Assembly (NCBI RefSeq): GCF_011250515.1
Contig: NZ_JAANOP010000003.1
Span: 276,138 to 340,137, forward strand
Source of the DNA: Aquirufa ecclesiirivi
Lineage (GTDB): Bacteria > Bacteroidota > Bacteroidia > Cytophagales > Spirosomataceae
DNA length: 64,000 nucleotides
Direction of reading: 5' to 3'
Position numbers and translations under genes: made by a program. A model generated the notes under the pieces. That model worked only from the letters and a program-made list of their open reading frames with translations. It ran no database searches and was not told the origin of the DNA. Of this stretch, positions 17,390 through 26,247 are shown in pieces; position 1 is the first letter of the stretch; every line of letters starts with the position of its first letter.

Positions 17390-17419
17390 AAGGGATAAGA
17401 GCAGCAGCTTTTATCCCTT
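17390..17419 (+). terminator. Possible terminator hairpin after the TPR gene
   Basis: Perfect 9-bp arms AAGGGATAA and TTATCCCTT (17390-17398, 17411-17419), extendable by G-U and A-U pairs, followed by ATTGTTTT. The T tail is weak and ribH begins 20 bases on, so partial termination is likely. Confidence 0.5.
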
Positions 17420-17439
17420 ATTGTTTTAATCCATTCAAG

Positions 17440-17916
17440 ATGTCATCTCAACATAAAAATTTAAGTGATTTTTCAACTGAAAGTCTGCCGAATATTCAAG
17501 ATAAACATTTTGCGGTAGTTGTTTCTGAGTGGAACACAGAAGTGACAGAAGCTTTGTTTCAAGGCTGTGTTGACACCTTATTGGCCCATGGTGCTCAAGC
17601 TGAATTCATTCATCGAGTACAAGTTCCAGGGAGTTTTGAATTAAGCCTAGGTGCTCAAAAATTGGCTCAAAAATCCGAGATTGATGCGGTCATTTGTTTA
17701 GGCTGTGTCATTCAAGGAGAAACGCGTCATTTTGATTTTATCTGTGACGCCGTGGCAAAAGGAATCACGGATGTCAGTTTGAAATACGATAAACCTGTCA
17801 TCTTTGGGGTTTTAACACCAAATAGCCAAGAACAAGCCATGGATCGTGCGGGAGGAAAACATGGAAACAAAGGCGATGAAGCGGCCATAACAGCTATTAA
17901 AATGCTAGCTATATAA
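17440..17916 (+). CDS. ribH: 6,7-dimethyl-8-ribityllumazine synthase
   Basis: 158 residues. Motifs of lumazine synthase: VVVSEWNTEVTEAL (substrate site), VQVPGSFELSLGAQKLA, AVICLGCVIQGETRHFDFICDAV, and PVIFGVLTPNSQEQAMDRAGG. It joins the pyrimidinedione intermediate with 3,4-dihydroxy-2-butanone phosphate in riboflavin synthesis; usually a 60-mer or pentamer in the cytoplasm. The gene is alone, with no other rib genes in the window. Confidence 0.97.
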   Translation: MSSQHKNLSDFSTESLPNIQDKHFAVVVSEWNTEVTEALFQGCVDTLLAHGAQAEFIHRVQVPGSFELSLGAQKLAQKSEIDAVICLGCVIQGETRHFDFICDAVAKGITDVSLKYDKPVIFGVLTPNSQEQAMDRAGGKHGNKGDEAAITAIKMLAI

Positions 17917-17934
17917 ACTCATAATATAACCCAT

Positions 17935-19257
17935 ATGCAAGTTTGGAAATTTGGAGGGACCTCCGTTGGAAAACCAGAAAGAATGAAGTCGATCCGTCAA
18001 TTGATTACCGAAGACGGAAAAGCTAAAATCGTGGTATTATCAGCTCTTTCAGGAAGTACCAATTCCTTATTATCAATTTCAGAATCACTATTAGCTGGTC
18101 AAATTGCTGAAGCTCAAACTAAAGCTCAAGCATTGCGCAGTCACTATGATCTATTTTTGACGGAATTATACCAGACAGAACAAGGTTTAGCAAAAGGTAA
18201 ATCCATTGTCGACAAAGAATTTGCTTTCATTGATGGATTAATTGCAAGCAGTCCATATGGAACCAAGCAAGAAAAAGAAATGGTTGCCTTGGGAGAATTG
18301 TTATCAACACAAATTTTTGAAGCTTATCTTCAAGAAGAAGGAGTTAATTCATTATTACTTCCAGCTTTGGACTTTATGGTGATTGATGAAGATAATGAGC
18401 CCATTTTAAAGAAAATCGAAGAGAATTTAGGAGCTATTTTGGCGAAAGAACCGGGTAAACAAATTTACATTACCCAAGGATTTATTTGCCGTAATCCGCA
18501 GGGAGAAGTGGATAATTTAAAAAGAGGAGGCTCCGATTATACGGCTTCTTTAATTGGGGGAGCGATTTCTGCGGAAGAAGTTCAAATTTGGACTGACATT
18601 GATGGGATGCATAATAATGACCCCCGTATTGTGAAGAACACCTTCCCTATTCGTGAATTATCCTTCGCTGAAGCAGCAGAATTAGCTTATTTCGGAGCTA
18701 AAATCTTACATCCTAGTACCATTACTCCTGCCAAATTAAAAGGGGTTCCAGTGCGTTTGAAAAATACCATGGAACCAAGTGCTTATGGTACTTTGATCTC
18801 CGAGAAATCAACCGACATTGAAATTAAGGCCATTGCTGCCAAAGATAATATTACGGCCATATACATACATTCTACTCGTATGTTAAATGCCTATGGTTTC
18901 TTAAAACGTGTATTTGAGGTATTTGAAAAATACAAAACTCCAGTGGATATGATTACTACTTCGGAGGTTTCTGTTTCGGTTACCATAGACCAAACCACGC
19001 ACTTAGATTCCATCATGAGCGAGTTAAGAGAATTTGCTGAATTGGAAGATCCAGATAATGACCAAGTGATTATTTGTATTGTTGGAAATTTCTGGGCAGA
19101 TAAAGAAGGTATTGCCATCAAAGTATTGAACGCTATGAAAAACATTCCGATTCGCATGATTTCTTATGGTGCTTCAGAGCATAATATCTCCTTATTGGTC
19201 GATGCCAAACATAAAAATGAGTCATTAAATGCCTTAAACGAAGGTTTATTCTTCTAA
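17935..19257 (+). CDS. lysC: Aspartate kinase (monofunctional, with ACT domains)
   Basis: 440 residues. Kinase N-terminus KFGGTSVGKPERM, the substrate region KRGGSDYTASLIGGAI, then DIDGMHNNDPRIVKNTFPI and the C-terminal ACT pair (VSVTIDQT and MISYGASEHNISLLVDA). Converts L-aspartate to aspartyl phosphate, the first step to lysine, threonine and methionine. It lacks the homoserine dehydrogenase half, so it is monofunctional. Which feedback inhibitor applies cannot be read by eye; the symbol lysC is by analogy. Confidence 0.95.
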   Translation: MQVWKFGGTSVGKPERMKSIRQLITEDGKAKIVVLSALSGSTNSLLSISESLLAGQIAEAQTKAQALRSHYDLFLTELYQTEQGLAKGKSIVDKEFAFIDGLIASSPYGTKQEKEMVALGELLSTQIFEAYLQEEGVNSLLLPALDFMVIDEDNEPILKKIEENLGAILAKEPGKQIYITQGFICRNPQGEVDNLKRGGSDYTASLIGGAISAEEVQIWTDIDGMHNNDPRIVKNTFPIRELSFAEAAELAYFGAKILHPSTITPAKLKGVPVRLKNTMEPSAYGTLISEKSTDIEIKAIAAKDNITAIYIHSTRMLNAYGFLKRVFEVFEKYKTPVDMITTSEVSVSVTIDQTTHLDSIMSELREFAELEDPDNDQVIICIVGNFWADKEGIAIKVLNAMKNIPIRMISYGASEHNISLLVDAKHKNESLNALNEGLFF

Positions 19258-19267
19258 AATTGATCCT

Positions 19268-20539
19268 ATGCTAACGCTTGCTTTTATCCGTGCTAATACC
19301 GAAGTAACCATTCAAGGTTTACAGAAAAAACGTTTTTTTGAAGCAGAAAAGGTTGTCGAGCAATTGATTTCCTTAGACGACAAGCGTAAAACATTATTGC
19401 AGCAAGCAGAACAAGCGTTAGAGAAATCCAATGCCGCAGCCAAGGAGATTGGGGCCTTAATGAAAAATGGTCAAGCTGATTTAGCTGAATCCAAAAAAGC
19501 AGAAACAGCTGACTTAAAAGCTAATATTAAAGAGTTGGGAGATGCCGCAAAAAATGCAGAGCAAGAGGTCTATGAACTATTAGTTACCCTTCCTAATCTA
19601 CCTCACAGCTCTGTTCCAGAAGGAAAAACGGCCGAAGACAATGAAGTGGTTTTAAGCTGGGGCTCTATTCCTGATTTAGGCGATGCAGCTCAGCCTCATT
19701 GGGATTTGATCAAAAAATATGACATCATCGACTTTGATTTAGGAAACAAAATCACAGGAGCGGGTTTTCCTGTATATAAAGGTAAAGGTGCTCGTTTGCA
19801 GCGGGCATTAATTAATTTCTTCTTAGACGAAGCCATTAAGGTCGGTTACTACGAGATTCAACCTCCTATCTTAATCAATGAAGATTCGGGATTTGGTACA
19901 GGTCAATTGCCTGATAAAGAGGGGCAAATGTATGTGACCAAAGAGGAAGGGCTCTATTTAATTCCTACGGCGGAGGTACCTATTACCAATTTATACCGGG
20001 ATGTGATTGTCAACGAAAAAGAATTACCGATAAAAAACGTAGGTCATACTCCTTGCTTTCGTCGTGAAGCAGGTTCTTGGGGTGCCCACGTACGTGGTTT
20101 AAATCGCTTACACCAATTTGATAAGATTGAAATTGTACAGATTCACAAACCCGAAACATCTTATCAGGCTTTGGAGGAAATGTCGCAACACGTTCAAGGT
20201 CTTTTACAAAAAATGGAATTACCATACCGCGTATTACGACTTTGTGGTGGTGATATGGGTTTTGCTTCGGCTTTAACTTATGATATGGAAGTTTGGTCGG
20301 CTGCACAAGGCCGCTGGTTGGAAGTGAGTTCTGTCTCAAATTTTGAAACATTTCAGGCAAATCGCTTGAAATTACGTACCAAAGTAGACGGAAAATCCAT
20401 CCTTTGCCATACCTTAAATGGATCAGCCTTAGCTCTTCCACGCATCGTGGCAGCAATATTAGAAAATAATCAAGGACCTGATGGAATTAAGATTCCTCCA
20501 GTGCTTGTGCCATATTGTGGCTTTGAATACATTAACTAA
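19268..20539 (+). CDS. serS: Serine--tRNA ligase
   Basis: 423 residues, 10 bases after the aspartate kinase. The N-terminal long coiled-coil arm (about 26-110, very Ala/Lys/Glu-rich) binds tRNA. Class II motifs follow: motif 2 FRREAGSWGAHVRGLNRLHQF (core FRREAGS) and motif 3 with ALPRIVAAILENNQ. Charges tRNA-Ser. Its last 8 bases overlap the convergent response regulator gene. Confidence 0.97.
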   Translation: MLTLAFIRANTEVTIQGLQKKRFFEAEKVVEQLISLDDKRKTLLQQAEQALEKSNAAAKEIGALMKNGQADLAESKKAETADLKANIKELGDAAKNAEQEVYELLVTLPNLPHSSVPEGKTAEDNEVVLSWGSIPDLGDAAQPHWDLIKKYDIIDFDLGNKITGAGFPVYKGKGARLQRALINFFLDEAIKVGYYEIQPPILINEDSGFGTGQLPDKEGQMYVTKEEGLYLIPTAEVPITNLYRDVIVNEKELPIKNVGHTPCFRREAGSWGAHVRGLNRLHQFDKIEIVQIHKPETSYQALEEMSQHVQGLLQKMELPYRVLRLCGGDMGFASALTYDMEVWSAAQGRWLEVSSVSNFETFQANRLKLRTKVDGKSILCHTLNGSALALPRIVAAILENNQGPDGIKIPPVLVPYCGFEYIN

Positions 20540-21239
20540 GCCCTTCTACGCTTAGTCGAAAACCTTCGCCGTGCAGATTCATCAGCTGCACGCGGGGGTC
20601 TTCTTTCAGCATTTTTCGCAGTTTGGTCATGTATACATCCATGCTTCTTGCATTAAAATACGTATCGTCTCCCCAAATTAATTTCAGCGCATAGCTTCGA
20701 CTCACTGGTCTTCCCAAATTTTCACAAAGAAGCTTCATCAAGTCATTTTCTTTCGGCGTGAATTTTTGTTCTGTTTGGCCCAAAATCAATTTCATTTTTT
20801 GAGGTACATAAACAAAATCTCCCAAAGCAACTTCATCTGCTAAACTAGGCACCGACTTCCCAGAATGTGTTCTACGTAAAACAGCTTCAATACGTGCTAC
20901 CAAGACATCCATGGAAAATGGTTTGGTCAAATAATCATCAGCGCCTACTTTAAATCCTTGTAATGTATCCTCTTCCATGGATTTGGCCGTTAGAAAAATA
21001 ATGGGCACTTCCAGGTGTGTCGCCCTGATATCTTTAGCTAAAGAAAAACCATCCTTCTTGGGCATCATGACATCCAGTAGACAAATATCAAATGGTTCCT
21101 TAACAAACAGATCCAAGGCTTCATCTCCATTTTGTGCCCACTGCACATCGTACCCCTTCTTTTTTAAAAATTCAGACAATAATAAACCTAAATTTGGATC
21201 ATCTTCGGCCAATAAAATAGATGGGTGACTATTTTCCAT
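20532..21239 (-). CDS. OmpR/PhoB-family response regulator (RprY-like)
   Basis: 235 residues. Receiver domain with acidic pocket EDD at 12-14, phosphoacceptor Asp56 in LLDVMMP, the conserved Thr (FLTAKS) and Lys (TKPF). C-terminal winged helix with ENDLMKLLCENLGRPVSRSYALKLIWGDDTYFNARSMDVYMTKLR (recognition region RSMDVYMTKLRKML). Its kinase lies 11 bases upstream in the same operon. The pair resembles RprX/RprY of Bacteroides. Binding sites are unknown; the divergent secreted protein gene at 23284 is a natural target candidate. Confidence 0.94.
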   Translation of the reverse strand: MENSHPSILLAEDDPNLGLLLSEFLKKKGYDVQWAQNGDEALDLFVKEPFDICLLDVMMPKKDGFSLAKDIRATHLEVPIIFLTAKSMEEDTLQGFKVGADDYLTKPFSMDVLVARIEAVLRRTHSGKSVPSLADEVALGDFVYVPQKMKLILGQTEQKFTPKENDLMKLLCENLGRPVSRSYALKLIWGDDTYFNARSMDVYMTKLRKMLKEDPRVQLMNLHGEGFRLSVEGLS

Positions 21240-21250
21240 TTTTGTTGATA

Positions 21251-23146
21251 TTAAACGGTTGGGTGAAAAGGTAAATTAATCTCAAACGTACTTCCAATTT
21301 GTGGTAGACTAGAAACTTGAACGGTACCACCATGCGCTTCCACAATTTTTTTCACATAGCTCAATCCTAAGCCAAAACCTTTTACATTATGTACGTTTCC
21401 TGTTGGAACCCGATAAAATGGCTCAAACACAGAACCAAGTACCTCCTTGGCCATTCCAATGCCTTGATCTGAAATACGAATATTGAGAGATGTGGGACTA
21501 GCATTCGTACTAATGGTAATTTCAGGTTTCTCATTACTATATTTTATGGCATTATCGAGTAGATTGAAAAGAACATTGGAAATATGCACTTCATCTACTT
21601 CAATTTGAGCATTGGGAGCATCCAGCAACAAATTCAAATGTCCTCCTTGCGACTGAATTAAAGGGCCATTCATCTCTGCCACTTGTTGAATTAAGGAGTT
21701 CAGATTAACCTCCTTCTTTTTCAACACGATGTTTTCCTTTTCCATCTGCGCCGTTTGCAATACCCGTTCCACTTGTCGGCCTAATCGAATATTTTCTTCT
21801 TTGATAATCCCTAAATATCGGTTGATCGAATCATTTTTGATACCATTAGACTCTTCTTGGATTAATTGTGCTGCCAAAGAAATGGTAGAAATCGGCGTTT
21901 TAAACTCATGGGTCATGTTATTGATGAAATCATTTTTCACTTCAGCCAATTTCTTTTGTTTTAAAATCGTGGTAACAGCGATATAAAAGCACCCTATCAT
22001 AATCAATAATAATAAAGCAGAACCTAAAAAACTAAAGCTCATCGCTTCCCAAACTAATGCTTCTTGATTGGGAAAATAAATTTGCAGGTACTGGCCACTA
22101 GGCCGTAAATCATTTGGAAATAAAGGCGTAATAAACGAAGCCGACTGCGCCCTTGGTGTTTTCATTAAGCCCGCTGAAGTATATATCCAGTTTTTATTTT
22201 CGGCAGACTCTTTGGGACCAATTCCAAATACATAGGGCATTGTAATTCCCTTTTCTGCCAATTCTTGCCTGATTAAACTATCAATATGTTTGGTGGAAAC
22301 TCGTTGCGTAATGGGTCTTTCTTTAAATAAGAAATCCGCAAAAACCTCCTTGGCCATTTCTGTCTTTTTTAACACTTTTTGAAGCTGGGCCTTTTCTTCT
22401 TTTAACTTTTGAGCATTGATGGTGAGGGCATTGATTTTCTTAGTTTTTTGTTGGTCTTCTTGATGCAATTGTGCTAAAAATTTAGGCCGCATTCGGTTCA
22501 AATCATTGAATCGCTTAGCTTCTCTTGCTCTCGCGCGATTGGCTTCTTTAATTCGGTTCAGCTCTTGCAAAACGCGTGGTTTTACAGCTCCCATCATGTC
22601 ATTCAATTGCTTTTCTTCCCTTAAACGGCGATTGATCCCCTTCAAATCAGCGTTGATTTGGTATTCTTCAGTTACTTCAGCAATCTGTCCATTGGGTAAC
22701 ATAAACGACTTTCTAACATACAAGATGTCATTAGGCATCTCATTTTGTTGGAATTTTTTTAAAGCTTGAAGCTCCGCTTGATTTATTTTGAACTCGTGTG
22801 AAAAATCTTCAGTGAGCAGCTCCAAGGGATCATGCTGGGCAAAAGCTGGGTCTTTCATTTGAGGAGGAAGTGGAGGAACTGGAATCGATTTGGATGCTAG
22901 CTTCTTTTCCAAAGCAGCAATCTCCTTTTGCTGACTTTCATATTCTCTTTGCTTTTGGGAAAGGACATATAGCTCTTGTTTTTCCAACTTACGGACCACT
23001 TTTTCCATTCCATTTCGGATATCGGCAGCTAATTGCTCTTTTTTGGTTTCCAACATAAAACCAAGCCAATAAGATTGAAAGGAGATTAAGCCTATCAATG
23101 CTAATGTCATTAAGCCAATTATGAGTCGTATTTTCTTTTGGGACAT
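21251..23146 (-). CDS. Sensor histidine kinase with long helical periplasmic domain (RprX-like)
   Basis: 631 residues. First helix at about 6-30, a periplasmic domain of about 340 residues that is unusually Lys/Glu/Gln/Arg-rich and coiled-coil-like (RIKEANRARAREAKRF, LKEEKAQLQKVLKK), a second helix at about 369-390, then HisKA with His413 in NNMTHEFKTP and HATPase with N (NLLDNAIKYSNE), G1 (SDQGIGMA), F (FEPFYRV) and G2 (GFGLGLS). No PAS or HAMP domain is obvious. It is encoded just upstream of the response regulator. The ligand is unknown. The promoter faces that of the secreted protein at 23284. Confidence 0.93.
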   Translation of the reverse strand: MSQKKIRLIIGLMTLALIGLISFQSYWLGFMLETKKEQLAADIRNGMEKVVRKLEKQELYVLSQKQREYESQQKEIAALEKKLASKSIPVPPLPPQMKDPAFAQHDPLELLTEDFSHEFKINQAELQALKKFQQNEMPNDILYVRKSFMLPNGQIAEVTEEYQINADLKGINRRLREEKQLNDMMGAVKPRVLQELNRIKEANRARAREAKRFNDLNRMRPKFLAQLHQEDQQKTKKINALTINAQKLKEEKAQLQKVLKKTEMAKEVFADFLFKERPITQRVSTKHIDSLIRQELAEKGITMPYVFGIGPKESAENKNWIYTSAGLMKTPRAQSASFITPLFPNDLRPSGQYLQIYFPNQEALVWEAMSFSFLGSALLLLIMIGCFYIAVTTILKQKKLAEVKNDFINNMTHEFKTPISTISLAAQLIQEESNGIKNDSINRYLGIIKEENIRLGRQVERVLQTAQMEKENIVLKKKEVNLNSLIQQVAEMNGPLIQSQGGHLNLLLDAPNAQIEVDEVHISNVLFNLLDNAIKYSNEKPEITISTNASPTSLNIRISDQGIGMAKEVLGSVFEPFYRVPTGNVHNVKGFGLGLSYVKKIVEAHGGTVQVSSLPQIGSTFEINLPFHPTV

Positions 23147-23168
23147 ATCTATTCAAAACATGGAATAA

Positions 23169-23176
23169 CAAAATTA
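23169..23176 (-). promoter_or_regulatory. Candidate -7 element of the two-component operon
   Basis: Reads TAATTTTG on the minus strand, an exact -7 fit, 23 bases before the kinase ATG. No TTG within 17-23 bases upstream. Confidence 0.4.
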
Positions 23177-23251
23177 AAGGAATTATTGGTCCATTTTTCT
23201 ATTCAAACGCCACTTAACATTCTTTAACAGTCAAGTATTGAATGCTTTATC

Positions 23252-23259
23252 TAAGTTTG
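23252..23259 (+). promoter_or_regulatory. Candidate -7 element of the secreted-protein gene
   Basis: TAAGTTTG, exact -7 fit, 25 bases before ATG 23284 and back to back with the kinase promoter. A shared regulator site in the 75 bases between the two boxes is possible. Confidence 0.4.
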
Positions 23260-23283
23260 TGCCGTCACAAAAATTAAAAATTC

Positions 23284-24090
23284 ATGAAAACATTCATTTT
23301 ATCGGCCCTACTGGGAACGATGGGAACCTTGGCCTTGGCACAAGATGCGCCAAAATCGGAATCTACTATAAAGATTGTTGTAGAAGAAAATGGCAAACAG
23401 AAAGTTATTGAGCGGACATTTGCTAATCCTGATTTAGCAGAAGCTGGTATAAAACACTTGAACGACTCCTTGAATAAGGAAATGGGGAAATCCGATGGGA
23501 AAACGAAAATCATCACGATGGATATCCGTAAGCGGGGTGGAAATAGAATGTCCATGGATGCGATGGATCCCATGCCAGATATAGATAGAAAACAAATGGC
23601 TCGTGTTGAAAAACGAATGCGGAAATTGAAAAAACAGATGGATGATAAGCAGGTTCGTATTTTCCGTCATGGGCCAGAGGATATGGAAGTACATGTGGAG
23701 AAATTGCCAGGAGGTAAGAACTTCAAATTTGATTTTGATGAAAATGGCCCTGAATTTGAAGGATTAAGAAGACTTCAAGGTGAGGGATTCCCAATGGGTG
23801 GGCGAAATTTTGCAGGAGGACAAGCATCCAGCACGATCAAAGGACTTTTTGCTAACCCAAATCATCCATTTAATGGAACCTTAAACATTCGTTTTCATGC
23901 ACCGGAAAAAGGAAATGTTGCGATTACGGTTAGAGATGTGAATGGAAAAGAAGTGGCTTCTGAAATGGTTAAAGATTTTCAAGGCCGTTATTTAGGGCAA
24001 GTCGAAATAAAGAAAGCAGCTTCCGGAGTATATTTTGTTCAAGTGACTCAGGGTAATGATGGAGCTGTCATTCGAGTTAAAATAGATTAA
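23284..24090 (+). CDS. Secreted protein with T9SS type A-like C-terminal sorting domain
   Basis: 268 residues. Signal peptide of about 20 residues (ALAQ cleavage), then a charged, Met/Lys/Arg-rich domain (about 20-185; RMSMDAMDPMPDIDRKQM) that is largely helical, then a C-terminal beta domain of about 75 residues. This last part fits the Por-type sorting tail: GTLNIRFHAPEKGNVAITV, GKEVASEMV, YLGQVEIKKAASGVYFVQVTQ. It would be exported by the type IX secretion system to the surface. It is divergent from the two-component system and may be its target. No enzyme domain recognised. Confidence 0.8.
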   Translation: MKTFILSALLGTMGTLALAQDAPKSESTIKIVVEENGKQKVIERTFANPDLAEAGIKHLNDSLNKEMGKSDGKTKIITMDIRKRGGNRMSMDAMDPMPDIDRKQMARVEKRMRKLKKQMDDKQVRIFRHGPEDMEVHVEKLPGGKNFKFDFDENGPEFEGLRRLQGEGFPMGGRNFAGGQASSTIKGLFANPNHPFNGTLNIRFHAPEKGNVAITVRDVNGKEVASEMVKDFQGRYLGQVEIKKAASGVYFVQVTQGNDGAVIRVKID

Positions 24091-24130
24091 TATTCAATCC
24101 GCCTAATAGAAAAACGTGCCTCTTTTCAAC

Positions 24131-24163
24131 AACGCTGTCAAGGTTTTAAACCTTGCCAGCGTT
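24131..24163 (+). repeat. 33-base near-palindrome, copy 1
   Basis: Arms AACGCTGTCAAGGTTT and AAACCTTGCCAGCGTT around a central T; one mismatch. The same sequence recurs at 24299-24331 with perfect arms. It lies in the 258-base gap between two convergent genes, after the stop of the T9SS-tail gene. Confidence 0.85.
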
Positions 24164-24214
24164 AGGCAAAACTAATTCTTTCTTTTCCCTGATCCGTTTA
24201 AAAAACTGATAAAA

Positions 24215-24248
24215 TTCGGACAAAATCAATGAATTGGTTTTGTCCGAA
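24215..24248 (+). repeat. 34-base hairpin between the two palindromes
   Basis: Arms begin TTCGGACAAAA (24215-24225) and end TTTTGTCCGAA (24238-24248), perfect over 11 pairs and continuing inward through CAAT/ATTG to a 2-base loop, with one G-T wobble. It is unrelated in sequence to the flanking 33-base palindromes. Confidence 0.85.
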
Positions 24249-24298
24249 AAATACCAAGAAACTGATTGATTTTTAAAATGAAAATGAGGACTTTTACC

Positions 24299-24331
24299 AA
24301 CGCTGTCAAGGTTTAAAACCTTGACAGCGTT
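24299..24331 (+). repeat. 33-base palindrome, copy 2
   Basis: Perfect 16-bp arms AACGCTGTCAAGGTTT / AAACCTTGACAGCGTT around a central A; 168 bases from copy 1. It ends 18 bases before the ruvB stop, so it could act as a bidirectional transcript end, or as a mobile palindromic repeat of the REP/MITE kind. Confidence 0.85.
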
Positions 24332-24348
24332 AATTAAAAAATAAAAAA

Positions 24349-25374
24349 TCAAAACAGTGTACCCGTTTGAGACCTTGGCTCAATACCCACATGCCGATAC
24401 GCTTTTTCTGTAGCCTCTCTGCCTCTAGACGTCCTTTTCAGAAATCCTTCTTGAATTAAAAACGGCTCATATACTTCTTCAATGGTTTCTGCTTCCTCTC
24501 CACATGCCGTAGCAATGGTCGTTAAACCCACAGGTCCACCCTTAAACTTTTCTATAATCGTTAGTAAAATGCGATTATCCATTTCATCCAAGCCATTCAT
24601 ATCAACATCCAAGGCCTCCAAAGCAAATTTGGCAATCTCCACATCAATACTTCCCGTACCTTTGATTTGTGCAAAATCCCTGGTTCTTCGCAATAAATTA
24701 TTGGCAATTCTAGGTGTACCTCTACTTCTTCTCGCTATTTCAAAAGCACCCGTTTCATCGATGGGCATATTCAAAATGGTCGCAGAACGCTTTACGATAG
24801 TCGTCAATAATTTGGCATCATAATATTCCAATCTAGCATTAATACCAAATCTAGCTCGTAAAGGTGAAGTTAATAATCCAGCTCGAGTAGTAGCTCCAAT
24901 CAAGGTAAATGGATTCAAGCCAATCTGTATGCTTCGGGCATTAGGACCTGAATCCAACATGATATCAATTTTATAATCCTCCATAGCTGAGTATAAATAC
25001 TCTTCCACAATTGGATTTAAGCGATGGATTTCATCTATAAATAATACATCATAAGGCTGCAAATTGGTCAATAAACCCGCTAAATCAGAGGGTTTATCCA
25101 GTACTGGTCCTGAAGATATTTTTAACGTAGAACCTAATTCATTGGCAATGATGTGTGATAAGGTTGTCTTGCCTAATCCCGGAGGGCCATGCAATAATAC
25201 ATGATCCAAGGCCTCCTCTCTGGCCTTTGCAGCACCCACAAATATTTTTAAGTTTTCAACGATCTTTCCCTGACCCGTGAAATCAAAGAAACTCAATGGG
25301 CGCAAAGCCTTATCTATTTCTTTTTCCTGCTGAGGTAATGACTCAGAATCTCCCTTCAAATAGTCTTCACGCAT
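24349..25374 (-). CDS. ruvB: Holliday junction branch migration ATPase RuvB
   Basis: 341 residues from ATG 25374 (MREDYLKG); the longer frame up to a TTG at 25440 is not needed, since family members are about 340 residues and start this way. Walker [10 protein letters not shown], Walker B FIDEIHRL, sensor 1 LIGATTRAG, Arg finger region and the C-terminal winged helix [17 protein letters not shown]. Motor of RuvABC, with RuvA and RuvC not in the window. Confidence 0.97.
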   Translation of the reverse strand: MREDYLKGDSESLPQQEKEIDKALRPLSFFDFTGQGKIVENLKIFVGAAKAREEALDHVLLHGPPGLGKTTLSHIIANELGSTLKISSGPVLDKPSDLAGLLTNLQPYDVLFIDEIHRLNPIVEEYLYSAMEDYKIDIMLDSGPNARSIQIGLNPFTLIGATTRAGLLTSPLRARFGINARLEYYDAKLLTTIVKRSATILNMPIDETGAFEIARRSRGTPRIANNLLRRTRDFAQIKGTGSIDVEIAKFALEALDVDMNGLDEMDNRILLTIIEKFKGGPVGLTTIATACGEEAETIEEVYEPFLIQEGFLKRTSRGREATEKAYRHVGIEPRSQTGTLF

Positions 25375-25401
25375 AAAACTTAAAAATTTATAATCCTTAA
25401 T

Positions 25402-25409
25402 CAAAGATA
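25402..25409 (-). promoter_or_regulatory. Candidate -7 element of ruvB
   Basis: Reads TATCTTTG on the minus strand, exact -7 fit, 27 bases before ATG 25374. This supports that ATG, since the box lies inside the longer frame. Confidence 0.4.
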
Positions 25410-25507
25410 AATTTAAGCCTGCAATAAATGACCATTTCAATCAAAATTAAATTCGAAAAATAAAATCTACCCTCTAAAAAAAAGCCTATTTTTATAGATA
25501 AATTTCA

Positions 25508-25515
25508 TATTTTTG
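25508..25515 (+). promoter_or_regulatory. Candidate -7 element of glpFK
   Basis: TATTTTTG, exact -7 fit, 21 bases before the glpF ATG at 25537. Divergent from ruvB. No TTG at the usual spacing. Confidence 0.4.
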
Positions 25516-25536
25516 ATGGTATTTAAACCTTAAACA

Positions 25537-26241
25537 ATGAGTTCAATTTTTATTGGAGAATTAGCTGGCACAGCCAGTTTGATTTACTTAGGAAATGGTG
25601 TAGTTGCCAATGTTTTATTAAAAGGCACCAAAGGGCATCAGACTGGATTGCTGGCTATAGCGGCTGCTTGGGCATTTGCTGTTACCATTGGAATATTCAT
25701 TTCTACCTATTTTGGTAGCCCAGGAGCTCATTTAAATCCTATTGTTACCATTGCTGGCTGTGCCAAATCCGGAGATTGGTCGCTTTTTACCACCTATGTG
25801 GGTGGCCAATTACTAGGTGCTATGCTAGGACAATTATTGGTCTGGATACATTATCATCCTCACTATCAAGTAACTGAAGATCCTGGAGCCATCAAAGCTT
25901 CCTTTTGTACCGATCCAGCAATAAAATCTTGGCCTTTCAATTTTATCTCAGAAGCCTTTGCTTCTGCGTTTATCATTGTTGCCTTAGGTACATTTTCTAC
26001 CATCGAACATGGTCTTGGGCCCTTCTTAGTAGGAATACTTGTTTGGGCAGTTGGCTTAGCTTTAGGTGGAACCACAGGATACGCGGTTAACCCCGCTCGA
26101 GATTTAGGCCCACGCATCATGCATTTCATTTTACCAATTCCTCACAAAGGAAAAAGTGACTGGGAATATGCTTGGATTCCCGTGTTAGGCCCATCAGCAG
26201 GTGCTTTAATTGGTGCCTATTTACTTACATTAAACTCATAA
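25537..26241 (+). CDS. glpF: Glycerol facilitator GlpF (MIP family)
   Basis: 234 residues, six hydrophobic helices. Pore motifs: GAHLNPIVTI in the first half (NPI replaces the usual NPA) and VNPARDLGPR in the second; the Asp after NPAR is a mark of aquaglyceroporins, as distinct from water-only channels. Overall length is a little short of E. coli GlpF. It is followed 6 bases later by glpK, so the pair transports and traps glycerol. A loop near HYHPHYQ is His-rich. Confidence 0.93.
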   Translation: MSSIFIGELAGTASLIYLGNGVVANVLLKGTKGHQTGLLAIAAAWAFAVTIGIFISTYFGSPGAHLNPIVTIAGCAKSGDWSLFTTYVGGQLLGAMLGQLLVWIHYHPHYQVTEDPGAIKASFCTDPAIKSWPFNFISEAFASAFIIVALGTFSTIEHGLGPFLVGILVWAVGLALGGTTGYAVNPARDLGPRIMHFILPIPHKGKSDWEYAWIPVLGPSAGALIGAYLLTLNS

Positions 26242-26247
26242 TTAGGT

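Noticed and set aside
24146..24352. Minus-strand frame of 68 codons between the secreted protein and ruvB
   Set aside because: It runs through three hairpins and its product has no coherent features, so the repeats explain it.
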